The position numbers and the translations under genes are program-made. Below the pieces are notes generated by a model. It was not told the origin of the DNA and did not search any database. It saw nothing but the letters and a program-made list of their open reading frames with translations. Source: an uncultured Alistipes sp. (GTDB lineage: Bacteria; Bacteroidota; Bacteroidia; Bacteroidales; UBA932). From it: a stretch of DNA of 33,124 bases. The stretch covers positions 1 through 33,124 of the forward strand of contig UQUN01000028.1 of the NCBI GenBank assembly GCA_900544175.1, given 5' to 3'. Below are positions 9,335 through 16,827 of the stretch, piece by piece (the stretch's first letter is position 1; every line of letters starts with the position of its first letter).

Positions 9335-9342
9335 CAAATATA
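9335..9342 (-). promoter_or_regulatory. -7 box of the lysO-pyrE operon promoter
   Basis: The minus strand reads TATATTTG, a perfect TAnnTTTG box, 22 nt before the chosen lysO ATG. No clear TTTG lies 19-21 bp upstream, so the -33 element is weak. It supports the start at 9313, because the longer ORF would place this box inside the coding region. Confidence 0.5.
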
Positions 9343-9556
9343 ACAATCCGTTTCACTTTTTCCGTAAAAATATCCCGCGGATGCTTCCCCTGCAGTTCTT
9401 CTGAGGCGTTCTTCTATCAAGACGACATCATGGAGCACAACAGGAATGCGGACAAAGCATCCCACGACTCTATAACTACGCCTGCATCGTGGAAACAGGA
9501 TACTTCATGAGTCAGTTCTTTTGATGACAAAAATAGTAGAAATCGCCGGATTTCTC

Positions 9557-9564
9557 TATTTTTG
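9557..9564 (+). promoter_or_regulatory. -7 box upstream of the HEPN/MNT pair
   Basis: TATTTTTG fits TAnnTTTG and lies 25 nt before the ATG at 9590. No convincing -33 TTTG was found at the expected distance. It supports the short start for the HEPN gene. Confidence 0.4.
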
Positions 9565-9589
9565 TACTCGGTTTACAAAACTTCATATT

Positions 9590-10042
9590 ATGAGTGATGA
9601 TATCCGCTGGGAACAGAGATTCAATAATTACCGCAAGGCTTTGGGACGACTGTCCCAAGCTGTGGACATCGTCCAAAGGCAAATGGAATGGGACGAGGAT
9701 GTGGACGACCTTATCAAGGAAGGACTCATCCAACGGTTTGAATACACACATGAACTGGCCTGGAAAGTCATGAAAGACTATGCTGAATATCAGGGATATT
9801 CCGATATAAAAGGTTCCCGTGACGCTTTCAGGCGCGCGCTGGAGATAGGGCTGATCTCGGATTCCCGCTGGATGGAGTCAATAATTGACCGCAATCAGAC
9901 ATCACATCTGTACGATGATGACATATCCGGGAATATCTATCTGTCTATATTGAATGTTTACTTCCCGCTCTTTCAGGACTTTGAAAAGAGGATGTCGCTG
10001 CTGCTAAGCAAAGAGCACGATACTGAACCTACATTATTCTGA
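9590..10042 (+). CDS. HI0074-type HEPN protein (HepT-like partner of MNT)
   Basis: A 150-residue helical protein of the nucleotidyltransferase substrate-binding (HI0074) family. Residues 101-108 read RNQTSHLY, which fits the RX4HXY signature of HepT-type HEPN ribonuclease toxins. In the characterised HepT/MntA systems the tyrosine of this motif is AMPylated by the MNT partner. The ATG at 9590 is preferred over 9521; the extra 23 residues would span the promoter box. The MNT gene begins 5 bp after its stop. Whether the pair is a toxin-antitoxin module or has another role, as with HI0073/HI0074 whose function is unclear, cannot be told from sequence. Confidence 0.8.
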   Translation: MSDDIRWEQRFNNYRKALGRLSQAVDIVQRQMEWDEDVDDLIKEGLIQRFEYTHELAWKVMKDYAEYQGYSDIKGSRDAFRRALEIGLISDSRWMESIIDRNQTSHLYDDDISGNIYLSILNVYFPLFQDFEKRMSLLLSKEHDTEPTLF

Positions 10043-10047
10043 TTACC

Positions 10048-10368
10048 ATGCCGTTCGGACTCAAAGACATAGAGATTAACCGACTAAAGCAGCTCTTTGC
10101 AGCGGATGGACATATTGAGACCGTAATCCTTTATGGATCAAGAGCAAAGGGCACATATAAGCCGTTTTCCGATGTCGATATTACTCTGACTGGGGATGAT
10201 CTCACTCATGAGAATCTTGTCCGACTGTCCTTGGCAATAGATGACCTGCTTCTTCCGTACCAGTTCGACATCTCGATACTGAACTCACTCAGGAACGAAG
10301 CACTTGTCTCGCAGATACTCTCCACCGGCATCACCATCTACCGGAAACACCAAAAGGATGATCAATAG
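10048..10368 (+). CDS. Minimal nucleotidyltransferase (MNT, HI0073/MntA-like)
   Basis: A 106-residue MNT-fold enzyme. Residues 30-44 hold the active site GSRAKG followed by SDVD (Asp42 and Asp44), the metal-binding pair of pol-beta-type nucleotidyltransferases; a further acidic residue is likely Asp in QFDIS. MntA-type antitoxins transfer AMP to their HEPN partner. It lies 5 bp after the HEPN gene, in the HEPN-first order usual for HI0074/HI0073 homologues. No DNA-binding domain is present. Confidence 0.82.
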   Translation: MPFGLKDIEINRLKQLFAADGHIETVILYGSRAKGTYKPFSDVDITLTGDDLTHENLVRLSLAIDDLLLPYQFDISILNSLRNEALVSQILSTGITIYRKHQKDDQ

Positions 10369-10717
10369 TCACTGCTATTGTAACTGTTGGTACAGCAGCA
10401 GACCGTCACTCACAATTCAATGATAATCAATAATTTATAAAAATCGCCTGTTCTTATCGACGTATCTGAAGTCAACATGAGACACGGGTTGCACTCATAA
10501 AGCATTGTAAATCACAACATTGCACTTCACAGGTGTTACTCAGTTTACCGTTTCTGTTCCCCGAACACGCCATTCTGAGGAACGGACACTCAGTGCCGCC
10601 GCTTCCCGGACAGGAACTTTTTAACCCAAATCCATTGAGTGCATCTCATCAAAGAAGAAAAAAGATAGAATTTTCACATAATCCGGAACTAAAAAGACTT
10701 GCAGGAGATATATTGAA
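10369..10717. other. Intergenic stretch with no convincing gene
   Basis: About 350 bp between the MNT gene and the clpB terminator. A frame of 84 codons (10533-10787) crosses the terminator and the end of clpB and has no RBS or recognisable domain. A weak 6-bp hairpin (CAATAG/CTATTG) just after the MNT stop could end that transcript. I see no repeats or RNA gene. Confidence 0.4.
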
Positions 10718-10754
10718 AAAGGGCTGGAATCCGACGATGGGACTCCAACCCTTT
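10718..10754 (-). terminator. Intrinsic terminator of clpB
   Basis: On the minus strand a 15-bp stem (10740-10754 with 10718-10732), including two G-U pairs, closes a 7-base loop and runs into TTTTT (complement of 10716-10720). It starts 20 bp after the clpB stop. The two G-U pairs would be A-C mismatches on the plus strand, so it is directional for clpB. Confidence 0.8.
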
Positions 10755-10773
10755 AATCCGGCTAATTCCTGCA

Positions 10774-12942
10774 TTACTTCGAGGTGATGACAATCTGGTC
10801 TCCGGAAATATCCACCAGTACAGGCTTGTCCTTGGAGACAGAACCCTCGATGAGATCCTTGGCCAGCATGTTGACCAGCTCGCGCTGAAGGATACGCTTG
10901 ATCGGACGGGCACCGTAGGCCGGGTCATAACCTTTCTCGGACATATAGTCGATGAACTTCTGACTGAACTCTATCGATATGCCGTGCTCCTCCATCTTCT
11001 TCCTCAACGCACTGAGCTGAAGGTTCAGGATACCGAGTATGTCCTTACGGCTCAGAGGCTCGAACATGATGATCTCGTCAATACGGTTGATGAACTCCGG
11101 GCGCATGGTCTTCTTGAGTATATCGATGACAGTACGGCGGCATTCCTCCAGGACTTCTGTCCGTCCGGCCTTGTCGTCAATATGCTCCAGTCTCTGCATA
11201 TATTCCTGTATGACTTCCGCTCCGACATTGGATGTCATGATAAGGATTGTGTTCTTGAAGTCCACCGTACGGCCCTTGTTGTCGGTCAGACGGCCGTCGT
11301 CCAGCACCTGCAGCAGGATATTGAACACGTCAGGATGCGCCTTTTCAATCTCATCCAGCAGGATCACCGAATAGGGCTTGCGGCGCACTGCCTCTGTCAG
11401 CTGGCCTCCCTCATCGTATCCGACGTATCCCGGAGGAGCTCCGACCAGACGGGAGACACTGTGCCTTTCCTGATACTCGCTCATGTCGATACGGGTCATC
11501 ATGTTCTCGTCATTGAACAGGGCCTCGGCAAGGGCCTTGGCCAGCTCTGTCTTACCTACACCGGTGGTACCGAGGAACATGAACGAGCCTATGGGCCTCT
11601 TCTCGTTCTGCAGTCCGGCACGGCTTCTGCGCACAGCATCGGCCACAGCACGTACGGCCTCATCCTGACCCACCACTCTCTTGTGCAGCATGTCCTCCAT
11701 GTGCAGCAGCTTGGTCTTCTCGCTCTCGAGCATACGGGTCACCGGTATGCCGGTCCATTTGGAGACTATCTCGGCTATGTCCTCCGGCTCCACCGACTCG
11801 TTGATAAGCGGGTCCGGATTGGCCGCCTTCTGCGCCGTCAGCTCGTCTATCTCCTTCTGGGCCGAGGCTATCTTGCCGTACCGCAGCTCGGCCACACGGC
11901 CATAGTCACCGCTGCGTTCCGCCTCATCAGCCTGATACCTATACTGCTCGATGTCCGCGCGCTTCTGGGAGATACGGGCCAGCAGGTCCTTTTCCACCTT
12001 CCATTTGCGGTTCAGATTTTCCAATTGTTCCTTTGCCTCTTTTATGGATGTCTGGATCTCCTCCAGCTTGGGAGAACGGCCCTCACGCTTGATGGCCTCA
12101 CGCTCGATCTCCAGCTGGCGGATCTTACGGTTGAGCTCGTCAATCGGGTCCGGCACCGAATTCATCTCCAGACGCAGTTTCGACGCGGCCTCGTCTATGA
12201 GGTCAATGGCCTTGTCAGGGAGAAAACGGTTCGTGATGTATCTGTGCGACAGCTCCACCGCTGCAATGATGGCGTCATCGTCGATATGCACCTTGTGGTG
12301 GTTCTCGTATTTTTCCTTCAGTCCACGCAGGATGGAAATAGACTCCGCGGGAGTAGGCTCGTCCACCATTACCATCTGGAAACGACGCTCCAGAGCCTTG
12401 TCCTCCTCAAAATACTTGCGGTACTCCTCGATAGTCGTAGAACCTATGGCCCTAAGCTCTCCACGGGCCAGGGCCGGCTTCAGGATATTGGCAGCGTCCA
12501 TCGCACCGGATGAGCGGCCGGCTCCCACCAGAGTGTGTATCTCATCGATAAACAGGATGATCTCGCCCTGACTCTCTATCACGGCATTGACAACGCCTTT
12601 CAGCCTTTCCTCGAACTCGCCCTGATATTTAGCACCGGCCACGAGGGCGCCCATGTCCAGCGAATAGATTTCCTTGGTCTTCAGGTTTTCAGGCACGTCC
12701 TGACTGACTATTCTCTCGGCAATGCCTTCCGAAATAGCAGTCTTTCCGACACCCGGCTCACCGACCAGGATAGGATTGTTCTTCGTCCTTCGGCTCAGTA
12801 TCTGGAGCACCCTACGTATCTCCTCGTCCCTGCCGATGACGGGGTCGAGCTTCCCTTCTCGGGCACGCTGGTTCAGATTGACCGCATACCTTTCCAGGAA
12901 CTCCTTGTTGTTATTGTTCTGCGGATAATTCATATTATTCAT
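10774..12942 (-). CDS. clpB: ClpB-type disaggregase lacking the N-terminal domain
   Basis: An AAA+ chaperone that resolubilises aggregated proteins together with DnaK. It has two ATPase modules: Walker A GEPGVGKT at 61-68 and GTTGVGKT at 458-465, with Walker B LFIDEIHT and ILLDEIEK. A ClpB-type coiled-coil M domain (KIRQLEIEREAIKREG through YRYQADEAERSGDYGRVAELR) lies between about 270 and 400. At 722 residues it is about 140 shorter than typical ClpB. The whole shortfall is at the N-terminus: an Asn-rich leader (NMNYPQNNNN) goes straight into the linker and NBD1. An AAAGGAGAAAAG ribosome site stands right before the ATG, so this start looks genuine. It is divergent from queE. Confidence 0.92.
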   Translation of the reverse strand: MNNMNYPQNNNNKEFLERYAVNLNQRAREGKLDPVIGRDEEIRRVLQILSRRTKNNPILVGEPGVGKTAISEGIAERIVSQDVPENLKTKEIYSLDMGALVAGAKYQGEFEERLKGVVNAVIESQGEIILFIDEIHTLVGAGRSSGAMDAANILKPALARGELRAIGSTTIEEYRKYFEEDKALERRFQMVMVDEPTPAESISILRGLKEKYENHHKVHIDDDAIIAAVELSHRYITNRFLPDKAIDLIDEAASKLRLEMNSVPDPIDELNRKIRQLEIEREAIKREGRSPKLEEIQTSIKEAKEQLENLNRKWKVEKDLLARISQKRADIEQYRYQADEAERSGDYGRVAELRYGKIASAQKEIDELTAQKAANPDPLINESVEPEDIAEIVSKWTGIPVTRMLESEKTKLLHMEDMLHKRVVGQDEAVRAVADAVRRSRAGLQNEKRPIGSFMFLGTTGVGKTELAKALAEALFNDENMMTRIDMSEYQERHSVSRLVGAPPGYVGYDEGGQLTEAVRRKPYSVILLDEIEKAHPDVFNILLQVLDDGRLTDNKGRTVDFKNTILIMTSNVGAEVIQEYMQRLEHIDDKAGRTEVLEECRRTVIDILKKTMRPEFINRIDEIIMFEPLSRKDILGILNLQLSALRKKMEEHGISIEFSQKFIDYMSEKGYDPAYGARPIKRILQRELVNMLAKDLIEGSVSKDKPVLVDISGDQIVITSK

Positions 12943-13017
12943 AACTTTTCTCCTTTATGATATAAAAACTCAAAAAGCATGCCGTCAATATTTTATGACA
13001 TTGTGACAGTTTTTTAT

Positions 13018-13025
13018 TACATTTG
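13018..13025 (+). promoter_or_regulatory. -7 box upstream of queE
   Basis: TACATTTG fits TAnnTTTG and lies 29 nt before the queE ATG. The -33 element is poor. A promoter for the divergent clpB may overlap the same 110-bp gap (a TTGACG-N18-TATATC arrangement can be read on the minus strand), but this is only suggestive. Confidence 0.4.
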
Positions 13026-13054
13026 TCCGTTTAAATCCATTTGAAACACCCATA

Positions 13055-13690
13055 ATGAGCGACACACACAGCACCCGACACACAGGCAACGGCCTGCGCC
13101 TTCCTTTAGCCGAGTCTTTCTACTCGATACAGGGAGAAGGTGCCAATACGGGGAAAGCCGCATGGTTCATCCGCCTGGGAGGCTGCGATGTACATTGTCC
13201 GTGGTGCGACTCCAAAAGTACATGGAATCCGGACAGCCATCCGCTCACCCCTGTGGAAGATATAATAGGCGACATCACCTCGTCTCCGGCCGCCAATGTC
13301 ATAATCACCGGCGGAGAGCCGCTGATGCACAATCTGGATTTCCTCTGCTCAGGATTGAAGGACAAAGGCTACAACATCTTTCTGGAAACCTCCGGAACAC
13401 GTCCGCTCAGCGGACATTTCGACTGGATCTGTCTCTCTCCCAAAAAGCACTGCCCGCCGCAGAGCCAGGTACTGAGGGCCGCGGACGAACTCAAGGCCGT
13501 GATAAGCGGAGAGGGTGATTTCGAATGGGCCGAGAGATGCCGTACTGAAACCAAGGACGGATGCATGCCGTTTCTGCAGGCTGAATGGACACGCCGTGCA
13601 ATCTTGATGCCTGAAATCATTGAATACGTGAAGCGTCATCCGGTGTGGAGAATATCGCTCCAGACACACAAATTCATGAACATACCTTAA
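13055..13690 (+). CDS. queE: 7-carboxy-7-deazaguanine synthase
   Basis: A radical-SAM enzyme of queuosine biosynthesis that converts 6-carboxytetrahydropterin to CDG. It has 211 residues. The sequence shows SFYSIQGEGANTGKAAWFIRLGGC leading to the cluster motif C44-x3-C48-x2-C51 (CDVHCPWC), and the SAM-contacting ITGGEPLMH. The CX3CX2C spacing is that of canonical QueE. No other queuosine gene is nearby. Only 39 bp separate it from the downstream peptidase genes, so cotranscription is possible. Confidence 0.92.
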   Translation: MSDTHSTRHTGNGLRLPLAESFYSIQGEGANTGKAAWFIRLGGCDVHCPWCDSKSTWNPDSHPLTPVEDIIGDITSSPAANVIITGGEPLMHNLDFLCSGLKDKGYNIFLETSGTRPLSGHFDWICLSPKKHCPPQSQVLRAADELKAVISGEGDFEWAERCRTETKDGCMPFLQAEWTRRAILMPEIIEYVKRHPVWRISLQTHKFMNIP

Positions 13691-13729
13691 ATGTCAAACA
13701 ATAAGTAAAATTTCAACACCCGCACTATT

Positions 13730-14944
13730 ATGTCAATCAAACACTTAGTAACTGCATTATGCATCGGATGCATGATAGCTCCTTCCATAACCGCCAAGAA
13801 CAAGAAAGACAAAGCCGGCGAGCCGGAAGGATATAAATTCGAGACAGTGACAGCCAACCCTATCACATCAATCAAGAACCAGAGCAGTTCCGGCACATGC
13901 TGGTGCTTCTCCGCACTGTCCTTCTTCGAGTCCGAGATACTGAAAAACGGCTATACAGACTCACTTGACCTTTCAGAGATGTTCATCGTACACAATTCCT
14001 ATCAGGAGAAAGGAGAAAAATACGTAAGACTGCACGGAGTGCTCAATTTCGGTCAGGGCAGTTCATTCGGAAACGTGCTCTACGGCCTGAAGCATTACGG
14101 CATCGTTCCTGAATGGGAAATGGACGGTCTCAACTACGGCTCCGATATCCACCGTCACAACGAGCTTGACGGAGTCCTGAAAGCATATCTTGACGTAATC
14201 ATCAGGAATCCCAACGGTACGCTCTCTACTGCATGGAAGAACGGCTTCAAAGGCATACTCGACGCTTACCTTGGAGAATGCCCTGACACATTCACTGTAA
14301 ACGGCAAGGAATACAATCCCCACACATACATGGAATCCCTCGGCATCAATCTGGACGACTATGTGGACGTGACTTCATGGACACACCGTCCGTTCTATGA
14401 GGAGATGGTGATCGAGGTGCCTGACAACTGGCTCTGGGAGTCTTCCATGAACGTGCCCGTGGATGACCTTGTGGCCATCATTGACAATGCCATCGAGAAC
14501 GGATACACCGTAGCATGGGGAGCCGACGTAAGCGAAAAAGGCTTCAACCGCGACGGACTCGGCATCGTACCCGACTACGACGCTCTTGAAATAGAGCTGA
14601 ATGAAACCGGCTCGGATCAGGCACGCTGGATAGGTGCAGCCAGAAACGACTTGTACAAAAAAGCTTTCGAGGCCCCTTGCCCTGAACTTGAAATCACACA
14701 GGAGATGCGTCAGGAAGCCTACGACAACTACCAGACCACGGATGACCACGGCATGCAGATCTTCGGTATCGCAAAAGACCAGAACGGGAAGAAATACTAT
14801 ATGGTCAAGAACTCCTGGGGCGATGCCGGAAAATACAACGGCATCTGGTATGTATCCGAGGCTTTCGTAAGATACAAGACCATGAATATTCTGGTCAACA
14901 AGAACGCCATTCCTCAGGACATCAGAACCAAAATGGACATTTAA
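13730..14944 (+). CDS. Exported C1-family cysteine peptidase (bleomycin hydrolase/PepC-like), copy 1
   Basis: A 404-residue peptidase with an N-terminal signal peptide (to about residue 22, SITA-K) that places it in the periplasm or outside the cell, unlike cytoplasmic PepC. Papain-type catalytic residues are in place: Gln51 and Cys57 in NQSSSGTCWCFS, His340 in DDHGMQI, and Asn361 in KNSWG. The body matches the C1B (bleomycin hydrolase) arrangement, with a long insert between the Cys and His regions. It is the first of a tandem pair and probably acts as an aminopeptidase or oligopeptidase on imported peptides. Specificity is unknown. Confidence 0.85.
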   Translation: MSIKHLVTALCIGCMIAPSITAKNKKDKAGEPEGYKFETVTANPITSIKNQSSSGTCWCFSALSFFESEILKNGYTDSLDLSEMFIVHNSYQEKGEKYVRLHGVLNFGQGSSFGNVLYGLKHYGIVPEWEMDGLNYGSDIHRHNELDGVLKAYLDVIIRNPNGTLSTAWKNGFKGILDAYLGECPDTFTVNGKEYNPHTYMESLGINLDDYVDVTSWTHRPFYEEMVIEVPDNWLWESSMNVPVDDLVAIIDNAIENGYTVAWGADVSEKGFNRDGLGIVPDYDALEIELNETGSDQARWIGAARNDLYKKAFEAPCPELEITQEMRQEAYDNYQTTDDHGMQIFGIAKDQNGKKYYMVKNSWGDAGKYNGIWYVSEAFVRYKTMNILVNKNAIPQDIRTKMDI

Positions 14945-14953
14945 TCTTCTGCC

Positions 14954-16090
14954 ATGAACATCAGGATATACACAGTCATAACAGCCTGCCTGCTGCTTGC
15001 GCCGGTCTTACCGGCCCAGGCGGCAGACAGTTCCTATGAGTTTACCGTAAAGGTCAGCAACCCCGTGACTTCCGTCAAGAACCAGAACATGAGCGGCACA
15101 TGCTGGTGTTTCGCGACAATGTCTTTTCTGGAATCCGAACTTCTTCGTATGGGAAAGGGAGAATACGACCTTTCCGAGATGTACACCGTGCGATGCAACT
15201 ATTACGAGAGGATTCAGGACAACTACATCAGGAAAGGCAAAGGCAATATCGGAGAAGGCAGCATCGCCCATATGGCCATCAAGGCCATCGACAAATATGG
15301 AATTATCCCACAGGAAGCCTACTCTGGAATAAATTATGACTCCCCCCTGCCCGATCACGTAGAGCTTGGCACATATCTGACAGCCATAGCAGAAGCCTCG
15401 GTGGAACTGCAGCACCGCTCTCCTGAATACTACGAGCTTCAAGACGCCCTGTTCGACATATACATGGGCAAGGTGCCGGAAACGTTCACATACGAAGGCA
15501 AAGAGTACACCCCTGAGTCATTCAAGGAAATGCTGGGCATAGATGCGGACGAATACGTGGAACTGACTTCATTCTCGCACCATCCGTTCTATGAAAGAGT
15601 CCCTCTCGAAATCCCCGACAACTGGGACCATGAGACCCTCTACAACCTGCCGCTCGACGAATTCATGGAAGTGATAGACCACGCCCTCAACAACGGATAC
15701 ACTGTCTGCTGGGACGGAGACGTAAGCGAGAACGGCTACGTGTTCTATCCTACAGCCGTGGCGATCATACCAGCAGACTCCAGGATCGGATACAACGAGA
15801 TTGCATCATCCGACTCCTTGATACGCGAAGTGGACTTTGTCGACCAGGCCATGCGCCAGGAGGGCTTCGAATCCTTCACCACCACCGATGACCATCTGGA
15901 ACACATTACAGGTATTGCCACAGACCAGGCCGGAAACAAGTACTACATTACCAAAAACTCCTGGGGTGACTCCAATGCATACGGCGGCTATCACTACATG
16001 TCAGAAAAGTATGTCCGTGCCAAGACCGTCAGTATTCTTGTGAACAAGAATTCCGTTCCGAAAGACATAAGGAAAAAACTTGGATTCTGA
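14954..16090 (+). CDS. Exported C1-family cysteine peptidase, copy 2
   Basis: A 378-residue paralogue of the preceding gene, starting 9 bp after its stop. It has a signal peptide (cleavage near AQAA-DS, residue 24), Gln44 and Cys50 in NQNMSGTCWCFA, the His box DDHLEHITGIA, and KNSWG. Its C-terminal stretch KTVSILVNKNSVPKDIRKK parallels KTMNILVNKNAIPQDIRTK of copy 1, so a tandem duplication is clear. The middle segments differ considerably (RCNYYERIQ versus HNSYQEKGE), which suggests divergent substrates. It is followed 11 bp later by pssA on the same strand. Confidence 0.85.
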   Translation: MNIRIYTVITACLLLAPVLPAQAADSSYEFTVKVSNPVTSVKNQNMSGTCWCFATMSFLESELLRMGKGEYDLSEMYTVRCNYYERIQDNYIRKGKGNIGEGSIAHMAIKAIDKYGIIPQEAYSGINYDSPLPDHVELGTYLTAIAEASVELQHRSPEYYELQDALFDIYMGKVPETFTYEGKEYTPESFKEMLGIDADEYVELTSFSHHPFYERVPLEIPDNWDHETLYNLPLDEFMEVIDHALNNGYTVCWDGDVSENGYVFYPTAVAIIPADSRIGYNEIASSDSLIREVDFVDQAMRQEGFESFTTTDDHLEHITGIATDQAGNKYYITKNSWGDSNAYGGYHYMSEKYVRAKTVSILVNKNSVPKDIRKKLGF

Positions 16091-16101
16091 GAAATACCGA
16101 C

Positions 16102-16827
16102 ATGGGCTTAGTCAAGCACATACCGAACACCATCACCTGCCTCAACCTAATATCCGGGGCTGTCGCGGTGATATACGCGTTTCAGGACAATTTCGACAAA
16201 GCGCTTTGTTTTGTCATACTCGCGGCCTTGTTTGACTTTATGGACGGACTGGCCGCCAGAGTCCTGCACGCATACTCAGATATAGGGAAGGAGCTGGACT
16301 CCCTGTCCGACACCGTCAGTTTCGGTCTGGCACCTTCCCTTATTCTATACAACTACCTTGGCGGATTCCCTTCACTCATCAACCGGTATGTATGCTTCAT
16401 ACCGCTCATACTCGCAGCATTCTCAGCCCTGAGACTGGCCAAATTCAACTTAGACACCAGACAGAGCGAGAACTTCCTCGGTCTGCCCGTACCCGCCTCC
16501 GCTCTTTTCACAGCATCACTGGCTGCAGCCGCCGGACACTATCAGACTTTGGCCAATCCGATACTTGCCAACAACTACGTCATTCCGGCAGTTTCCATTG
16601 CCGTATCACTGCTGCTGGTAAGCGAGCTGCCCATGTTCTCCATGAAATTCAAGCACGGCGGGTGGAAAGCCAATGCCCAGAGACTGACTTTTCTGTGCAT
16701 AACAATACCCGCCGCAGCCGTTCTTCTCATTCTGAAGATCCACTGGACGGGCATAGTCTTCATAATATTCGCATTCTACATACTGTGGAATGCCATCGCC
16801 GCCTTATTCAGAAAACTGTCTCACTAA
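16102..16827 (+). CDS. pssA: CDP-diacylglycerol-serine O-phosphatidyltransferase
   Basis: An inner-membrane enzyme making phosphatidylserine, the precursor of phosphatidylethanolamine. It has 241 residues. The CDP-alcohol phosphotransferase signature D48-G49-x2-A52-R53-x8-G62-x3-D66-x3-D70 is complete (DGLAARVLHAYSDIGKELDS and the following Asp). Six to eight hydrophobic segments follow the expected topology, and the N-terminal HIPNTITCLNLISG is typical of PssA. It follows the peptidase pair at 11 bp. Its last 24 bp overlap the 3' end of the opposing phosphohexomutase gene. Confidence 0.92.
   Translation: MGLVKHIPNTITCLNLISGAVAVIYAFQDNFDKALCFVILAALFDFMDGLAARVLHAYSDIGKELDSLSDTVSFGLAPSLILYNYLGGFPSLINRYVCFIPLILAAFSALRLAKFNLDTRQSENFLGLPVPASALFTASLAAAAGHYQTLANPILANNYVIPAVSIAVSLLLVSELPMFSMKFKHGGWKANAQRLTFLCITIPAAAVLLILKIHWTGIVFIIFAFYILWNAIAALFRKLSH

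Noticed and set aside
10533..10787. 84-codon frame in the MNT-clpB gap
   Set aside because: It runs through the clpB terminator and into the clpB stop region, and no homology or RBS is visible.
10984..12513. 509-residue open frame opposite clpB
   Set aside because: It is the antisense shadow of a highly conserved chaperone gene, with no RBS or recognisable domain.
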